A DNA stretch of 64,000 bases, from assembly GCA_025360815.1 (NCBI GenBank), contig JANYBL010000035.1:1-64000 (forward strand). Reading direction: 5' to 3'. Of this stretch, positions 16,870 to 26,427 are shown piece by piece. Both the position numbers and the translations under genes were made by a program. How positions within the stretch are numbered: position 1 is the stretch's first letter; every line of letters begins with the position of its first letter. The notes beneath the pieces were generated by a model. That model made no database searches. It saw nothing but the letters and a program-made list of their open reading frames with translations, and was not told the DNA's origin. Source of the stretch: Burkholderiales bacterium (GTDB taxonomy: Bacteria > Pseudomonadota > Gammaproteobacteria > Burkholderiales > Usitatibacteraceae).

Positions 16870-17202
16870 ATGAACTTGCACATGACAGGCCATCACTTAG
16901 AAATCACCCCACCGATACGTGATTATGTGTCGTCGAAGATGAATCGAATCAACCGACATTTCGATCATGTGATTGATGTCAATATGACTTTAAGTGTCGA
17001 GAAGCTGCGACAGAAGATTGAAGCCAATGTGCATCTTTCCGGCAAAGATATTTTTGCCGAATGTGAAAACGAAGATATGTATGCCGCTATCGATTTACTC
17101 GTCGATAAATTGGATAGACAAATCGTCAAACACAAAGAAAAGATCAAAAACAAGCATCATGGCGAGGCGCCAAAGCGCATTCAACTCGAATCAACACCCT
17201 AA
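16870..17202 (+). CDS. hpf: Ribosome hibernation-promoting factor (HPF/RaiA family)
   Basis: 110 residues: MNLHMTGHHLEITPPIRDYVSSKMNRINRHFDHVIDVNMTLSVEK.., then the acidic patch DIFAECENEDMYAAIDLLVDKLDRQI and the basic helix HKEKIKNKH. This is a short-form HPF, which binds the ribosomal A and P sites to favour 100S dimers in stationary phase. AAAGGAG is well placed 8 bases before the ATG. The rpoN-hpf-ptsN order is conserved in proteobacteria. Confidence 0.92.
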   Translation: MNLHMTGHHLEITPPIRDYVSSKMNRINRHFDHVIDVNMTLSVEKLRQKIEANVHLSGKDIFAECENEDMYAAIDLLVDKLDRQIVKHKEKIKNKHHGEAPKRIQLESTP

Positions 17203-17216
17203 TATCAATTACGGGA

Positions 17217-17250
17217 GGCGGCGCAATCACTCTGGACTCGATTGGCCGCC
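17217..17250. other. GC-rich bulged hairpin after hpf
   Basis: GGCGGC-G-CAATC pairs with GATTG-GCCGCC (11 bp with one bulged G) around an 11-base loop, 15 bases past the hpf stop. No T-tract follows, so termination would be weak or factor-dependent. It could instead protect the mRNA 3' end. The remainder of the gap up to ptsN holds nothing I recognise. Confidence 0.35.
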
Positions 17251-17488
17251 ATCGTGATACAAAAAACAACATATCAAGCGCGAAGTGCACGCTATTTTGC
17301 TCGGCAATTCCCCCGCCCGACATCCCGCCATCTTGATTACAAGTGACTCATCCCACAGACTTTGACGGCCAATTGCCATACAATAGAGCCCATTGTACTT
17401 TCCATTCCGGCATCAATAGGCGGGTGATCGCTTTTGGTTCTTTCCTCGGTCTGCTCGCCCCATCCAACACAGACCTACACTGCACGTC

Positions 17489-18001
17489 ATGACGCTACTT
17501 GCCAAACTTCTTCCTATTTCACACGTCACGCTTGATTTGGACGTGACCAGTAAAAAACGATTATTCGAACAAATCGGTTTGTTCTTCGAAAATGAAAACC
17601 GTTTGGGCCGTGCGCAGGTTTTTGATGCGCTTTTTGCCCGCGAAAAATTAGGCTCAACCGGCTTGGGATTCGGGGTGGCGATTCCGCACGGCCGCATTAA
17701 AGGCTTACGCGAAACACTTGCGGTGTTTATCCGCACCAAAGACGGTGTGCCCTTTGAGTCCCCCGATGGCTCGCCGGTCCGCTTGGTGTTTGCCATGTTG
17801 GTGCCTGAACATGCGACCGAGCAACACCTCAATATGCTGTCCGAATTGGCACAACTCTTTAGCGATGCTGACCTTCGACAGATTTTACTGGCTGAAAATG
17901 ATCAAACGCGTATTCACCAATTGCTCTCCGATTGGACGCCCTTTATCAGCTATGCCAACTACGCACACCATGCCCCAGCTCAGCATTCAGCAGCTCTTTG
18001 A
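17489..18001 (+). CDS. ptsN: PTS IIA-like nitrogen regulatory protein PtsN (EIIA-Ntr)
   Basis: 170 residues with the EIIA mannitol/fructose-type fold. The phosphoryl-accepting histidine sits in GVAIPHGRIKGL, and LVFAMLVPEHATEQHLNMLSELAQLFSD is the conserved second half. PtsN receives phosphate from NPr and regulates potassium transport, sigma-54 functions and other targets. It overlaps hprK by 32 bases, placing EIIA and the HPr kinase in one transcript. Confidence 0.94.
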   Translation: MTLLAKLLPISHVTLDLDVTSKKRLFEQIGLFFENENRLGRAQVFDALFAREKLGSTGLGFGVAIPHGRIKGLRETLAVFIRTKDGVPFESPDGSPVRLVFAMLVPEHATEQHLNMLSELAQLFSDADLRQILLAENDQTRIHQLLSDWTPFISYANYAHHAPAQHSAAL

Positions 18002-18989
18002 AGAGCGCCGTGACAAACTGCAACTGACTTGGGTGGCCGGTCAGGCTGGCGCGTCGCGAGTGCTGCCCGCCGACGCGCTGAATCGCCCCGGTGTGGGGTT
18101 GGTGGGGCATTTGAATTTGATTCATCCGATCCTTATTCAGGCTTTGGGCGTCACCGATATTGACTATCTCACCGGCCTCGATATCGCCGATTTACAAGCC
18201 AGTTTGAAGGCGCTCTGTACCGGCGAAACGTTGGCGGTTTTTTTATGCGACGGGCTAGAAGCCCCCGACTATCTGCTCAAAGCCTGTAACGAGCACGCAA
18301 CACCATTATTTTTATCGCAGAAAAAAGGCCGGGTGTTTGTTAACTTACTGCGGCCTTATTTGCAGCGCGAGCTATCTGAAGTGACCACCACTCACGGTGT
18401 GTTTTTGGACGTGTTGGGCTTTGGTATTTTAATTACCGGCAATTCACAAATTGGTAAAAGTGAGTTGGCACTTGAGTTGATCTCGCGCGGTGCGGGTTTA
18501 GTGGCCGATGATGCGGTAGAGCTATTTCAGATCGGCCCCGAAACCATTCAGGGTCGTTGTCCGGCGTTGCTACGTGATTTCCTAGAAGTGCGTGGCATTG
18601 GTGTGCTCAATATCAAAGCTATTTTTGGTGAAACAGCAGTGCGCCCGCGTAAAACCTTGCGCTTGATTGTGCATTTGGAACGGCCAACTGAAGAATATTT
18701 CCGTGGGCTGGATCGCCTTCAAACCAAATCAAGCACCGCCACAATTTTAGGCGTAGAAATCCCAACTGTTACGCTCGCCGTGGTGGCCGGCCGCAACTTG
18801 GCCGTGTTGGTGGAGGCCGCGGTGAGGCATTATATTTTGCAGACGCGCGGCTATGATTCGACCAAAGATTTTTTAGATCGTCATGAAGCTGCGATGAAAG
18901 AACAACTCGAAGCGCCCGAGCCAGGTGAGGGGCAAAATAATGCCGCGTTGGGCGAAACCGGCATGTTTCGCGCCTTCAATGTTGATTAG
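17970..18989 (+). CDS. hprK: HPr kinase/phosphorylase HprK
   Basis: About 339 residues from ATG 17970 (MPQLSIQQLFEERRDKLQLTWVAG); ATG 17952 is possible. The longer ORF from 17718 reads through ptsN in another frame and is rejected. The P-loop is TGNSQIGKSELALELISRG and the HprK signature is LEVRGIGVLNIKAIFGETAVRPRKTLRLIVHLE. It phosphorylates and dephosphorylates the regulatory serine of HPr/NPr. The P-loop has Gln where relatives usually have Gly (SGxGKS), though GxxxxGKS is kept. A polar tail extends the C-terminus. Confidence 0.94.
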   Translation: MPQLSIQQLFEERRDKLQLTWVAGQAGASRVLPADALNRPGVGLVGHLNLIHPILIQALGVTDIDYLTGLDIADLQASLKALCTGETLAVFLCDGLEAPDYLLKACNEHATPLFLSQKKGRVFVNLLRPYLQRELSEVTTTHGVFLDVLGFGILITGNSQIGKSELALELISRGAGLVADDAVELFQIGPETIQGRCPALLRDFLEVRGIGVLNIKAIFGETAVRPRKTLRLIVHLERPTEEYFRGLDRLQTKSSTATILGVEIPTVTLAVVAGRNLAVLVEAAVRHYILQTRGYDSTKDFLDRHEAAMKEQLEAPEPGEGQNNAALGETGMFRAFNVD

Positions 18990-19093
18990 AATATCGATGG
19001 TAGGGCTGTTCAGAAGCAAACATCATCTGGAGACGCCAGTATCAACTTCCCGCCGTAAATTCCCTTAGCAAGCGCCCACTGGATTCGTGAACG

Positions 19094-20041
19094 ATGCAAC
19101 TCATTTTATTAAGTGGCCTTTCCGGCTCTGGCAAAAGCGTTGCAATTAAAGTGCTAGAGGACGCGGGCTATTTCGCGGTTGATAATTTACCTACCTCGCT
19201 CATCGCCTCGCTGGTGGCTTCACTGGTCGATAGTGTGACTAGAATTGCGATCAGCATCGATGCCCGCAGCGGCGAGAGCGTTGCAAGCTTGCCGACTACA
19301 GTGAGTGACCTCACTGCGCGTGGCGTAACGTGCAGCATCATCTATCTCGATGCTCACGACGATGCACTGCTTAGGCGATTTTCTGAAACCCGTCGCCCGC
19401 ATCCCTTGGCTGAGCGTATCACCGGCGGCGTAGCTGCCTGTATTGCCGAAGAGCGTCGCATGTTGGCCGAAATCGCCGAACTGGGTTTCCGGATCGATAC
19501 CTCGGACGCCAGCCCCAATGCGCTGCGCGGCTGGATTAAAGATTGGCTCAAGCTGGATCGTTCACGCATTGCGCTCACGTTTCAATCGTTTGGTTTTAAG
19601 CACGGTATTCCGCTCGATGCCGACTTTGTATTCGATGCGCGGTTTTTACCAAACCCGTATTACGACCCAAAGCTGCGCCCGCTCAGTGGCCGAGATGTGC
19701 CAGTGAAAGCGTTCATGGCGGCAGAGCCGAATGTGGAGCGTTTTACCAACGACATTGCCGAATTTATAATGCGCTGGCTACCGTCTTTCGCCCGCGACAA
19801 CCGCGCAGGTTTGATGATCGCAGTCGGCTGCACCGGTGGCCAACATCGATCAGTGCATATTGTGGAAGAGCTGGCGCAGCGGTTTAGCGCAGGGCGCCAA
19901 TTGTTGGTTCGCCATCGCGATGTGGCCGATGCTTTATCGACGATGGGTTCTATTGCCACTCCGACCGCAAATGTGCCGACGAACGCCACGATAAATGCCA
20001 CTCCAAATAAATCAGCAAAGCCTGAGAAGCCACCCCACTAG
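19094..20041 (+). CDS. rapZ: RNase adapter RapZ (nucleotide-binding protein)
   Basis: 315 residues: N-terminal P-loop LSGLSGSGKSVAIKVLEDAGYFAVDNLP, then conserved FQSFGFKHGIPLDADFVFDARFLPNPYYDPKLRPLSGRD and GCTGGQHRSVHIVEELA. RapZ binds GlcN6P-regulating small RNAs in enterics and RNA/nucleotides generally; in betaproteobacteria it forms a cluster with PTS-Ntr genes as here. The C-terminal about 35 residues are an Asn/Thr/Ala-rich extension (TPTANVPTNATINATPNKSA) not expected of the core family. Confidence 0.94.
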   Translation: MQLILLSGLSGSGKSVAIKVLEDAGYFAVDNLPTSLIASLVASLVDSVTRIAISIDARSGESVASLPTTVSDLTARGVTCSIIYLDAHDDALLRRFSETRRPHPLAERITGGVAACIAEERRMLAEIAELGFRIDTSDASPNALRGWIKDWLKLDRSRIALTFQSFGFKHGIPLDADFVFDARFLPNPYYDPKLRPLSGRDVPVKAFMAAEPNVERFTNDIAEFIMRWLPSFARDNRAGLMIAVGCTGGQHRSVHIVEELAQRFSAGRQLLVRHRDVADALSTMGSIATPTANVPTNATINATPNKSAKPEKPPH

Positions 20042-20127
20042 CCACCGGCAAAGCGTGCCATGTTGGTTTGTCTTTTTCCCGTGCTGCATTTTTTATTCCA
20101 CGCCACAATTCAAGAAAGCATTTATTT

Positions 20128-20799
20128 TTGATCAAGTCGCTGTTAACTTCCGTATCGGAAACGCTACTTCAGCGTAACGAGCCAGCCACCGTTGAATTAC
20201 CCATTTTCCCGCTCGGTTCGGTGTTGTTCCCCGGTGGGACGATGGCGTTAAAAATTTTTGAAACACGCTATATGGATATGGCAAAAGCGTGCCTTAAAAA
20301 CGCACAACCATTCGGTATTGCGCTTATTGAGCAAGGCAACGAGGTTGGCACACCAGCATCGCCTCACCACATCGGCACCATCGCCCGCATTGACGACTGG
20401 GACATGCCTGATCTCGGTGTGTTGCGCGTCACCGTCAAAGGTGAGAGCCGGTTTAAAATTATCGAGCAGCGCACCGAAAAAAACGGCCTCATCATCGGCA
20501 TCGTTGAAATAGTCGCCGCTGACACCGTGAGCGATGGCGTAAAACCAGAAAGCACAAGCGGCAAGGCTAGTGATCAATTGCAAGCCTGCGCACAATTGTT
20601 GAAAATGGTGATGTCACAAAGCGGCCAATCGGCCGAAGAAGTGCAATTCGCCGACGCTAGTTGGGTCAGCTTTCGCGTTACGGAATTATTGCCGTTTAGC
20701 AGCGCCATCAAGCAAAAAATGCTGGAGCTGACCGATGCCGATATGCGTCTTGAAGTGCTGTTTCGCTTCTTGCGTGATCAGCAGTTGATTCGAGTGTAA
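20128..20799 (+). CDS. Lon N-terminal substrate-binding domain protein
   Basis: The conserved Lon-N beginning is VELPIFPLGSVLFPGGTMALKIFETRYMDMAKACL, followed by IGTIARIDDWDMPDLGVLRVTVKGESRFKI and a helical C-terminal half. No AAA+ or protease domain is present, so this is a stand-alone Lon-N protein of about 220 residues, found in many proteobacteria with unknown role. No ATG precedes the conserved start. TTG 20128 is the nearest candidate and TTG 20068 a longer one. Confidence 0.8.
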   Translation: MIKSLLTSVSETLLQRNEPATVELPIFPLGSVLFPGGTMALKIFETRYMDMAKACLKNAQPFGIALIEQGNEVGTPASPHHIGTIARIDDWDMPDLGVLRVTVKGESRFKIIEQRTEKNGLIIGIVEIVAADTVSDGVKPESTSGKASDQLQACAQLLKMVMSQSGQSAEEVQFADASWVSFRVTELLPFSSAIKQKMLELTDADMRLEVLFRFLRDQQLIRV

Positions 20800-20967
20800 C
20801 GGATCGTTTTTAATATTTTTTAAACTACCATGTCCGCCAAGACGCACGGCAGACTTCAATGATGAGCCTCATGTGTGCGCGTTCATTTGCCTTGATGAGC
20901 TAAGGATTCGTCAGAGCAGTACAATATTTTATTATCGATATTGGCTTTATATTTTTGCAATTTTATT

Positions 20968-21825
20968 TTAATGGCTTGACAAGAAGTCTGCAGAACTAAG
21001 TACGTGATGCCAACCAAATTCAGGTTGATAGCCAAGCTTTAACTGAGCTTTTTCCGTTACATAAACGCGATCAATGGAACATGGCAGGAGCCAACCTAGT
21101 CTCTCGTAAGCTTGCGCCAAATCGGGACTGCGCTGGCGGAGAACAGTAGGCGCATCTCGCATGAGTTGATCACAGTCTGACTGCAAAAATGGGGTTTTAC
21201 CAGAAATGTTAAATACCTCGAAGTGATTTAGCGAGACCTTTAGCGCCAATGAAAAAGCATTAGCAACATCGCGCGCATCAACGCCGCGGTAGAGACGGTA
21301 GACGGCCATGTCGGGCAACGGTTCGGGGAAAGAGCGTGAGAACCGCAGCGCAATCGTGGCGAAATCATCGGCAAACGCCTCGCGGCACAGCGCTTCACCA
21401 GCTAGCTTTGTTTCATCATAAATGTCTTCGGCGACGGGGGTTAGGCTTTCAGTGACCCAAACGGCACGTTCATGCGAGCGCATCGCGCGGCCATAGACGG
21501 ATGTTGAGCTGGCCATTAAAAAACGCTTAACGCCACTATGCTTGGCAGCGTCAATTAAAGCGGCAGTACAGTCAACATTGGTACGATAAAAATCTGCGCG
21601 TGAATGTGTTGCGCGGTGCGGCGCGTGCAACGCGGCAAAATGTACAACCACATCTATACCAAGCAGATACGGCTCCCAATTTTTGATTTGCGTAATATCT
21701 GCCATGCTGGACGTGGTCGGGCCAGCCATCAGATCTATTCCGTACACTTCATTTTGTTTGCTGAGTACCGCCGCAACAGTTGCGCCAACTTTGGGTCCCG
21801 ACGAACCGGTGAATAAAATCTTCAC
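20968..21825 (-). CDS. NAD-dependent epimerase/dehydratase family protein
   Basis: 285 residues of an extended short-chain dehydrogenase. The N-terminal MKILFTGSSGPKVG departs slightly from GxxGxxG. DVVVHFAALHAP follows, then SSTSVYG, and catalytic Tyr/Lys in YDETK. The substrate is probably a nucleotide sugar or similar, but nothing fixes it. It is the last gene of the leftward string that starts with surf1, 44 bases after the RidA gene, so it may be co-transcribed by chance. Assignment stops at family level. Confidence 0.8.
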   Translation of the reverse strand: MKILFTGSSGPKVGATVAAVLSKQNEVYGIDLMAGPTTSSMADITQIKNWEPYLLGIDVVVHFAALHAPHRATHSRADFYRTNVDCTAALIDAAKHSGVKRFLMASSTSVYGRAMRSHERAVWVTESLTPVAEDIYDETKLAGEALCREAFADDFATIALRFSRSFPEPLPDMAVYRLYRGVDARDVANAFSLALKVSLNHFEVFNISGKTPFLQSDCDQLMRDAPTVLRQRSPDLAQAYERLGWLLPCSIDRVYVTEKAQLKLGYQPEFGWHHVLSSADFLSSH

Positions 21826-21869
21826 GCAAATATCGCTCAGTTAAATAAGGGTTAGAAATACTTTTCTAG

Positions 21870-22220
21870 CTACTTCGCGGCCACAATTTGAATCTCGACC
21901 TTATAAGCAGGCCGCGCCAGTTTCGCTTCAACGGTGGCGCGAGGTGGCGTGTGGCCTTGCACCACCCAAGCATCCCATACGATATTCATCGCCGGAAAAT
22001 CGGCTAGATCGGCGATGTAAATGGTGGTGGATAAAATCTTCGTTTTATCGCTGCCTACCTCACTTAACAAACGATCAATCGCCGTCAACACTTGCTGTGT
22101 TTGGCCAGTGATGTCTGCCGTGGGATCTTCGGCCACTTGGCCTGCTAAGTAAATCGTATTGTTGTGGACGGCCATTTCGGAGAGGCGTTTGCCGACGTGA
22201 AAGCGCTCGATGGTGCTCAT
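21870..22220 (-). CDS. RidA/YjgF-family protein
   Basis: 116 residues with the family pattern NNTIYLAGQVAEDPTADITGQTQQVLTAIDRLLSEVGSDKTKILSTTIYIADLADF and the C-terminal PPRATVEAKLARPAYKVEIQIVA, where the Arg binds substrate carboxylates in RidA. Canonical RidA hydrolyses reactive enamine/imine intermediates, for example from IlvA, which is encoded at 43.7 kb here. Many paralogues have other or unknown roles. It follows the sco gene by 27 bases. Confidence 0.85.
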   Translation of the reverse strand: MSTIERFHVGKRLSEMAVHNNTIYLAGQVAEDPTADITGQTQQVLTAIDRLLSEVGSDKTKILSTTIYIADLADFPAMNIVWDAWVVQGHTPPRATVEAKLARPAYKVEIQIVAAK

Positions 22221-22247
22221 GGTTTTCCCCAGTTTAAATTTTAAAAA

Positions 22248-22841
22248 TTATAAAAGCCGTTTGATATCAGCAGCAATTTTATCTGCCGTTAATCCGTAAT
22301 TCATGAAGAGCCGCAACCGGCCTTGCGGATCAAACACTAGCGTGCCTGCGCTGTGATCCATGCTGTAGCTGTCGGGGGTTTTGCCGGGCACTTCGCGGTA
22401 GATAATTTTGAAATCCTTGGCGACTTTTGCCGTTGCCGCAGCATCACCATAAAGCCCCAAAAAGCTTGGGTTAAATGAGGGAACGTATTGGCTCAGCAGG
22501 GTGGGTGTATCGCGCTTAGGGTCAATAGTGATGAATAATACCTGCAGCTTATCGCTGTCTTTGCCAATTAGCTGCATCGCTTGTTTCATCTCTGACAAAG
22601 TAGTTGGGCATACATCAGGGCATTGGGTGAAGCCAAAAAATATCGCTACCGCCTTGCCGCGAAAATCCGCCATGGTGCGGGGCTTCCCGGTGTGATCAGT
22701 AAGCCGAAAATCATCGCCGTAGCCTGCTATGCCGGTAATGTCAACGGCATTGAAGGTTGGTTTTGCCGGCTCGCAGCCGGCCAGTAAAAATGTGGTGGAA
22801 ACTAACAGGGCATGAAGAAAAAGCGCAGAAACAAATTTCAT
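22248..22841 (-). CDS. SCO1/SenC-family copper chaperone for cytochrome oxidase
   Basis: 197 residues. The lipobox-like FLLAGC near residue 22 suggests a membrane-anchored lipoprotein. The thioredoxin-fold copper site is complete: FTQCPDVCPTTL (CxxxC) and the distal His in YSMDHSAGTLVFDPQGRLRL. SCO proteins deliver copper to, or reduce the cysteines of, the CuA site in oxidase subunit II, encoded by coxB at 30.6 kb. It sits 12 bases downstream of ctaB. Confidence 0.92.
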   Translation of the reverse strand: MKFVSALFLHALLVSTTFLLAGCEPAKPTFNAVDITGIAGYGDDFRLTDHTGKPRTMADFRGKAVAIFFGFTQCPDVCPTTLSEMKQAMQLIGKDSDKLQVLFITIDPKRDTPTLLSQYVPSFNPSFLGLYGDAAATAKVAKDFKIIYREVPGKTPDSYSMDHSAGTLVFDPQGRLRLFMNYGLTADKIAADIKRLL

Positions 22842-22853
22842 TGCAATCTTAAA

Positions 22854-23774
22854 TTAACGCGTGAGTAATCGTGTGAACAGCGGTGCATAGTGATCAACCA
22901 GCAATGCGGCGAACAATAGCGACAAATACAAAATCGAATAGGCGAATGTTTTCTTCGATAGCGCATCACTATATTTTCGGTAGAGCTTCACAGCAAGGTA
23001 AACGAAATAAGCATTAAGCAGCGTCACAGACACTAAATAGATCACCCCGGACATGCCAATCGCCACGGGCAGCAAGGTGCAAGCCACCATGATGAAAGTG
23101 TAGAGTAGTAGGTGCAATTGCGTGAAGGCCGTTCCGTGTGTAACAGGCAACATGGGTAAGCCTGCTTTGGCATATTCGTTTTTACGATACAAAGCGAGCG
23201 CCCAAAAATGCGGCGGGGTCCAAGCAAAAATAATTAAGAACAACAGCATTGATTCGGGCGACACCACATTTGCTACAGCCGCCCACCCAAGAATCGGTGG
23301 CATCGCGCCGGATGCGCCACCGATGACGATATTTTGTGGGGTGGCGGGTTTTAAAATAATCGTGTAGATGACCGCATAGCCCACAAAGGTGGCGAGCGTC
23401 AGCCACATGGTGAGCACGTTTACAAATTGATAGAGGACCAGCAAACCTAAGCCACCGACGATGCCCGCCAGCAGCAGAATTTGCCAAGTTCGGATCGAGC
23501 CCACCACGGTTGGCCGAGCGCGGGTGCGGGCCATTTTTTTATCAATCTGCTGCTCAACCAAACAGTTGAACGCCGCCGCCGCACTGGCGATCAGCCAAAT
23601 GCCGAACGTTGCTTTTAGCATCAGGGGCACGTCCCAAGGAATGCCCGCCGGATAAGCCAGCATCATGCCGATGATCGCCGTGAAAACGATCAACGCATTT
23701 ACGCGCGGCTTCGTGAGAGTGATAAATTGCACCAAGATATTCGGCTGGGCAATATTGAGAATTTGTTCCTGCAT
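22854..23774 (-). CDS. ctaB: Protoheme IX farnesyltransferase (heme O synthase)
   Basis: About 306 residues from ATG 23774; the ORF track's TTG 23807 is less likely. This is a UbiA-type polytopic prenyltransferase with [19 protein letters not shown], the first Asp-rich motif [19 protein letters not shown], and [12 protein letters not shown] near the end. It adds a farnesyl group to heme B to make heme O, the substrate of CtaA just upstream. Also named cyoE or cox10. Confidence 0.95.
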   Translation of the reverse strand: MQEQILNIAQPNILVQFITLTKPRVNALIVFTAIIGMMLAYPAGIPWDVPLMLKATFGIWLIASAAAAFNCLVEQQIDKKMARTRARPTVVGSIRTWQILLLAGIVGGLGLLVLYQFVNVLTMWLTLATFVGYAVIYTIILKPATPQNIVIGGASGAMPPILGWAAVANVVSPESMLLFLIIFAWTPPHFWALALYRKNEYAKAGLPMLPVTHGTAFTQLHLLLYTFIMVACTLLPVAIGMSGVIYLVSVTLLNAYFVYLAVKLYRKYSDALSKKTFAYSILYLSLLFAALLVDHYAPLFTRLLTR

Positions 23775-23809
23775 TTTACAAGCCTTTGGGTTGATTCCTT
23801 GCCGCAATT

Positions 23810-24937
23810 TTAGGTTGTTACCTTACCTTGCTCTGCCAACGATGCGGACATCCGCAAATTAATCACCAACAACCAAGCAAACAGCATCGCTGCCATCCCG
23901 TTATGCCCAACCGCCACAGCAATCGGCAGGCTAAACCAGACGTTACTCAATCCCAAGGCAATTTGCGCACCCAGCATGGCAAACAACATGCGTGCAGCTT
24001 TTTTACCTTCGGCAATCTGGATGAGTTTCCAAGCAAAACTGCCCACCACCAGCAACGCGATCATGGCGCCAACTCGATGCGCCCAATGTATTGCCGTCAG
24101 TGCATCAAGAGTCAATAACGCGCCATCTGGGCCGATGCCAAGCGGACGAATAATGTGAAATGCATTAGCAAAATCCATCGATGGCGCAACCTCACCATGA
24201 CATAGTGGCAGGTCAGTGCAGGCTAAGGCAGCGTAATTGGTACTAACCCAGCCACCGAGCGCAATCTGCCCAAACAGGACTACCGACGCAATCAATCCAA
24301 ATACACGAACACCGTTACTCGCCATTATACCGACAGCCCATTTTATGGGGGTTAGAGGAAGTGTGGCGGCTGATTGCCGTGATTGTTGCCAAAGCAGCCA
24401 CGTCAGTAACGATAAAATCGTAATGCCGCCCAGTAGATGTGATGTGACGATTGCGGGCTTCAACAGCAGCGTCACTGTCCATGCGCCGAGCGCCGCCTGA
24501 AAAATTACCGCGCAGGCCAGTAGAGTAGGAAGGGCTGGAGATTGGCCCCAGAAGCGGCGATTGCGCCATGCTGCCAACATGATAGCGGCAATCAACGCGC
24601 CGACAACCATCGCCAAGTAGCGGTGGACCATTTCTTTCCAAGCCTTCGCCATCGATACCGATCCGCCAGGCTGCGCGGCTTCCGCCGCGCTAATTTCTTC
24701 TACCGAATGATGCGGCGTCAGGTTGCCATAACAACCCGGCCAATCGGGGCAGCCCAAACCCGCGTCGGATAAGCGCACATACGCACCGAGGACGATTAGA
24801 ACAAACGTTGCGACGGTGGTGATCGCTACAAGTTTGCGATATTTTATTTGGTCGCGCTGCACCCATAAAAACACGCCGACGATAATTGCTAGGACGATGA
24901 TGCCGATGATGCCGTGTTCAATGCCACTCATTTTCAT
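23810..24937 (-). CDS. ctaA: Heme A synthase CtaA (COX15)
   Basis: 375 residues with multiple transmembrane segments. Family features include [21 protein letters not shown] (cysteine pair), [17 protein letters not shown] (heme-ligand His), [21 protein letters not shown], and [15 protein letters not shown] (second-half His). It oxidises the heme O methyl to formyl, giving heme A for the aa3-type oxidase. The gene order ctaA-ctaB-sco is common in betaproteobacteria. Confidence 0.95.
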   Translation of the reverse strand: MKMSGIEHGIIGIIVLAIIVGVFLWVQRDQIKYRKLVAITTVATFVLIVLGAYVRLSDAGLGCPDWPGCYGNLTPHHSVEEISAAEAAQPGGSVSMAKAWKEMVHRYLAMVVGALIAAIMLAAWRNRRFWGQSPALPTLLACAVIFQAALGAWTVTLLLKPAIVTSHLLGGITILSLLTWLLWQQSRQSAATLPLTPIKWAVGIMASNGVRVFGLIASVVLFGQIALGGWVSTNYAALACTDLPLCHGEVAPSMDFANAFHIIRPLGIGPDGALLTLDALTAIHWAHRVGAMIALLVVGSFAWKLIQIAEGKKAARMLFAMLGAQIALGLSNVWFSLPIAVAVGHNGMAAMLFAWLLVINLRMSASLAEQGKVTT

Positions 24938-25016
24938 GATTCAGTTGCTCGTTCGGTTTGGTTTGGCTTGGTTATATTTAATTTAAATTAAATTGTCGCG
25001 TCGTTCGATTGCTGGG

Positions 25017-25622
25017 TTAGCCGATTTGTGACGCTTTCAGTACTTTCTGAAAATCTGACGACATTCGTTTGATGTCAGGATCGGCGCTGTAGCGGATAAA
25101 AATATTACCGATGGTATCTACCCCGTAAATGGCGTCATCCGTATTGCGTGCAGACACCGAGCCGGTTTCATTTTTTGCAGTTGTTTTTGGCAATGCCGCC
25201 AACCACGGCGATGATTTAGCCGAAATCCAAATTGTGCCCACAAACTGCTTTTGCAGAGCGTCACTTGGCATCACATCATCGTCTACCAGCACCACGCGCA
25301 GCACGCGATCCTGTTCGCGCCCAATGACGAGCCTTGCCTGACGCATGGCGTACAGCTTTTTCTGGCAGGCTGCTTCACAGGCACCGCTGTCACGCGTGAG
25401 CATGAGCCATTTACCGCGCAGGGCACGTTCGGCAACCTCTTTGTCGGCACCGTCAGCGTTGAGGTAAGCGAGCTTCGCTTCAGGCAGCGTCATAACAGGT
25501 GAAAGCAACTCGCCGTAGTTATTGGTTTTTGTCGGCGTCCAAAAAAAGAACGCGATGGTGGAACCGACAAATGGAATGGAGAAAATTAAAAATATCAACA
25601 CAAATTTTTGGCGCGGCGACAT
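25017..25622 (-). CDS. Oxidase-locus membrane-anchored protein, thioredoxin-like, function unknown
   Basis: 201 residues: one N-terminal transmembrane helix (FVLIFLIFSIPFVGSTIAFFF), then a soluble domain with CEAACQKK (CxxxC) and a SCO-like beta-strand pattern (LRVVLVDDDVMPSDALQKQFVGT, GVDTIGNIFIRYSADPD). I recognise it only as the conserved unknown that lies between surf1 and ctaA in many betaproteobacteria. The CxxxC and the neighbourhood suggest a copper- or thiol-handling assembly factor, but the SCO distal histidine motif is not evident. Confidence 0.75.
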   Translation of the reverse strand: MSPRQKFVLIFLIFSIPFVGSTIAFFFWTPTKTNNYGELLSPVMTLPEAKLAYLNADGADKEVAERALRGKWLMLTRDSGACEAACQKKLYAMRQARLVIGREQDRVLRVVLVDDDVMPSDALQKQFVGTIWISAKSSPWLAALPKTTAKNETGSVSARNTDDAIYGVDTIGNIFIRYSADPDIKRMSSDFQKVLKASQIG

Positions 25623-25653
25623 GAAAGTTCCGATAAAGATTTTGGTTAGCGAT

Positions 25654-26427
25654 CTATAAAGCTGATGGGACGGATGGCTTGGGCGGTGGGCGGATGGGCG
25701 TGAATTTTAAATTCAACCCAATCCAAAGCGCTAAGAGGGTAGCCGACAACGAATACCACGTCAGCATGTACTCGACATGCTTGTCTACGCCAGCATTTGG
25801 CTGCTCCGAAAGCGGCTTCAGGCCTTGTAAGGCATCGGGTTTGGTATCTGATGCGAGCAATACAATCGGAAGAACATCGAGCTTCATTTGCTGCTGATAA
25901 CGCGCGATGGTAAGGTTTTGCCAAACGGCACCGTCAACAGCGGCATTCGATAATTCCAAAAAATGCGCATTGGGGATAACCGCCAAGCCGCGCACTTCAA
26001 TCTCGCCGGCTGGCGCGGTGACGGTGGGCGGATTTGGGTAGCCCGCTGTTCGCGGCAGCCACCCGCGATTGACTAGCACGTAGGCATTGCTGCCGCTCAG
26101 CCGCAACGGTGTGATGACGTGATAACCGACGCCACCGGTGCGGACATCATCGGTTTTATTGTCTAAGAAAATTTGACCATCCACACTGAATGTACCGCGT
26201 GCAATGGCGCGGCGATAGCGGATCGCCGTGCCGTCGCGCTGCGTAGCATCCAGCGCCAGCGCAGGGGCTGCTGTGCGTTGAGTGAACTCGGCTTGCAAGG
26301 TTCGTTTCTGCCCGGCACGCCCTTGCTGCCACCACGCCAAGTAGAGTGTCAGCGACACCATTGCCAGCGCCGCTAGTGTGGGCACAAGGCGAGGTGAAAA
26401 TTGGAGGCGGTGTTGCGTGATGAACAT
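25654..26427 (-). CDS. SURF1-family cytochrome oxidase assembly protein
   Basis: About 257 residues from ATG 26427; the longer ORF start at 26517 adds non-homologous sequence. Two transmembrane helices flank a periplasmic domain. The N-terminal helix is followed by WQQGRAGQKRTLQAEF. The central domain has GYHVITPLRLSGSNAYVLVNRGWLP and the C-terminal end HVEYMLTWYSLSATLLALWIGLNLKF, all SURF1 signatures. SURF1 assists heme A insertion into subunit I. Confidence 0.9.
   Translation of the reverse strand: MFITQHRLQFSPRLVPTLAALAMVSLTLYLAWWQQGRAGQKRTLQAEFTQRTAAPALALDATQRDGTAIRYRRAIARGTFSVDGQIFLDNKTDDVRTGGVGYHVITPLRLSGSNAYVLVNRGWLPRTAGYPNPPTVTAPAGEIEVRGLAVIPNAHFLELSNAAVDGAVWQNLTIARYQQQMKLDVLPIVLLASDTKPDALQGLKPLSEQPNAGVDKHVEYMLTWYSLSATLLALWIGLNLKFTPIRPPPKPSVPSAL

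Noticed and set aside
17718-17969. N-terminal extension of the hprK ORF
   Set aside because: These codons read ptsN out of frame and give a Cys/Trp-rich sequence unlike HprK; the family start fits ATG 17970.
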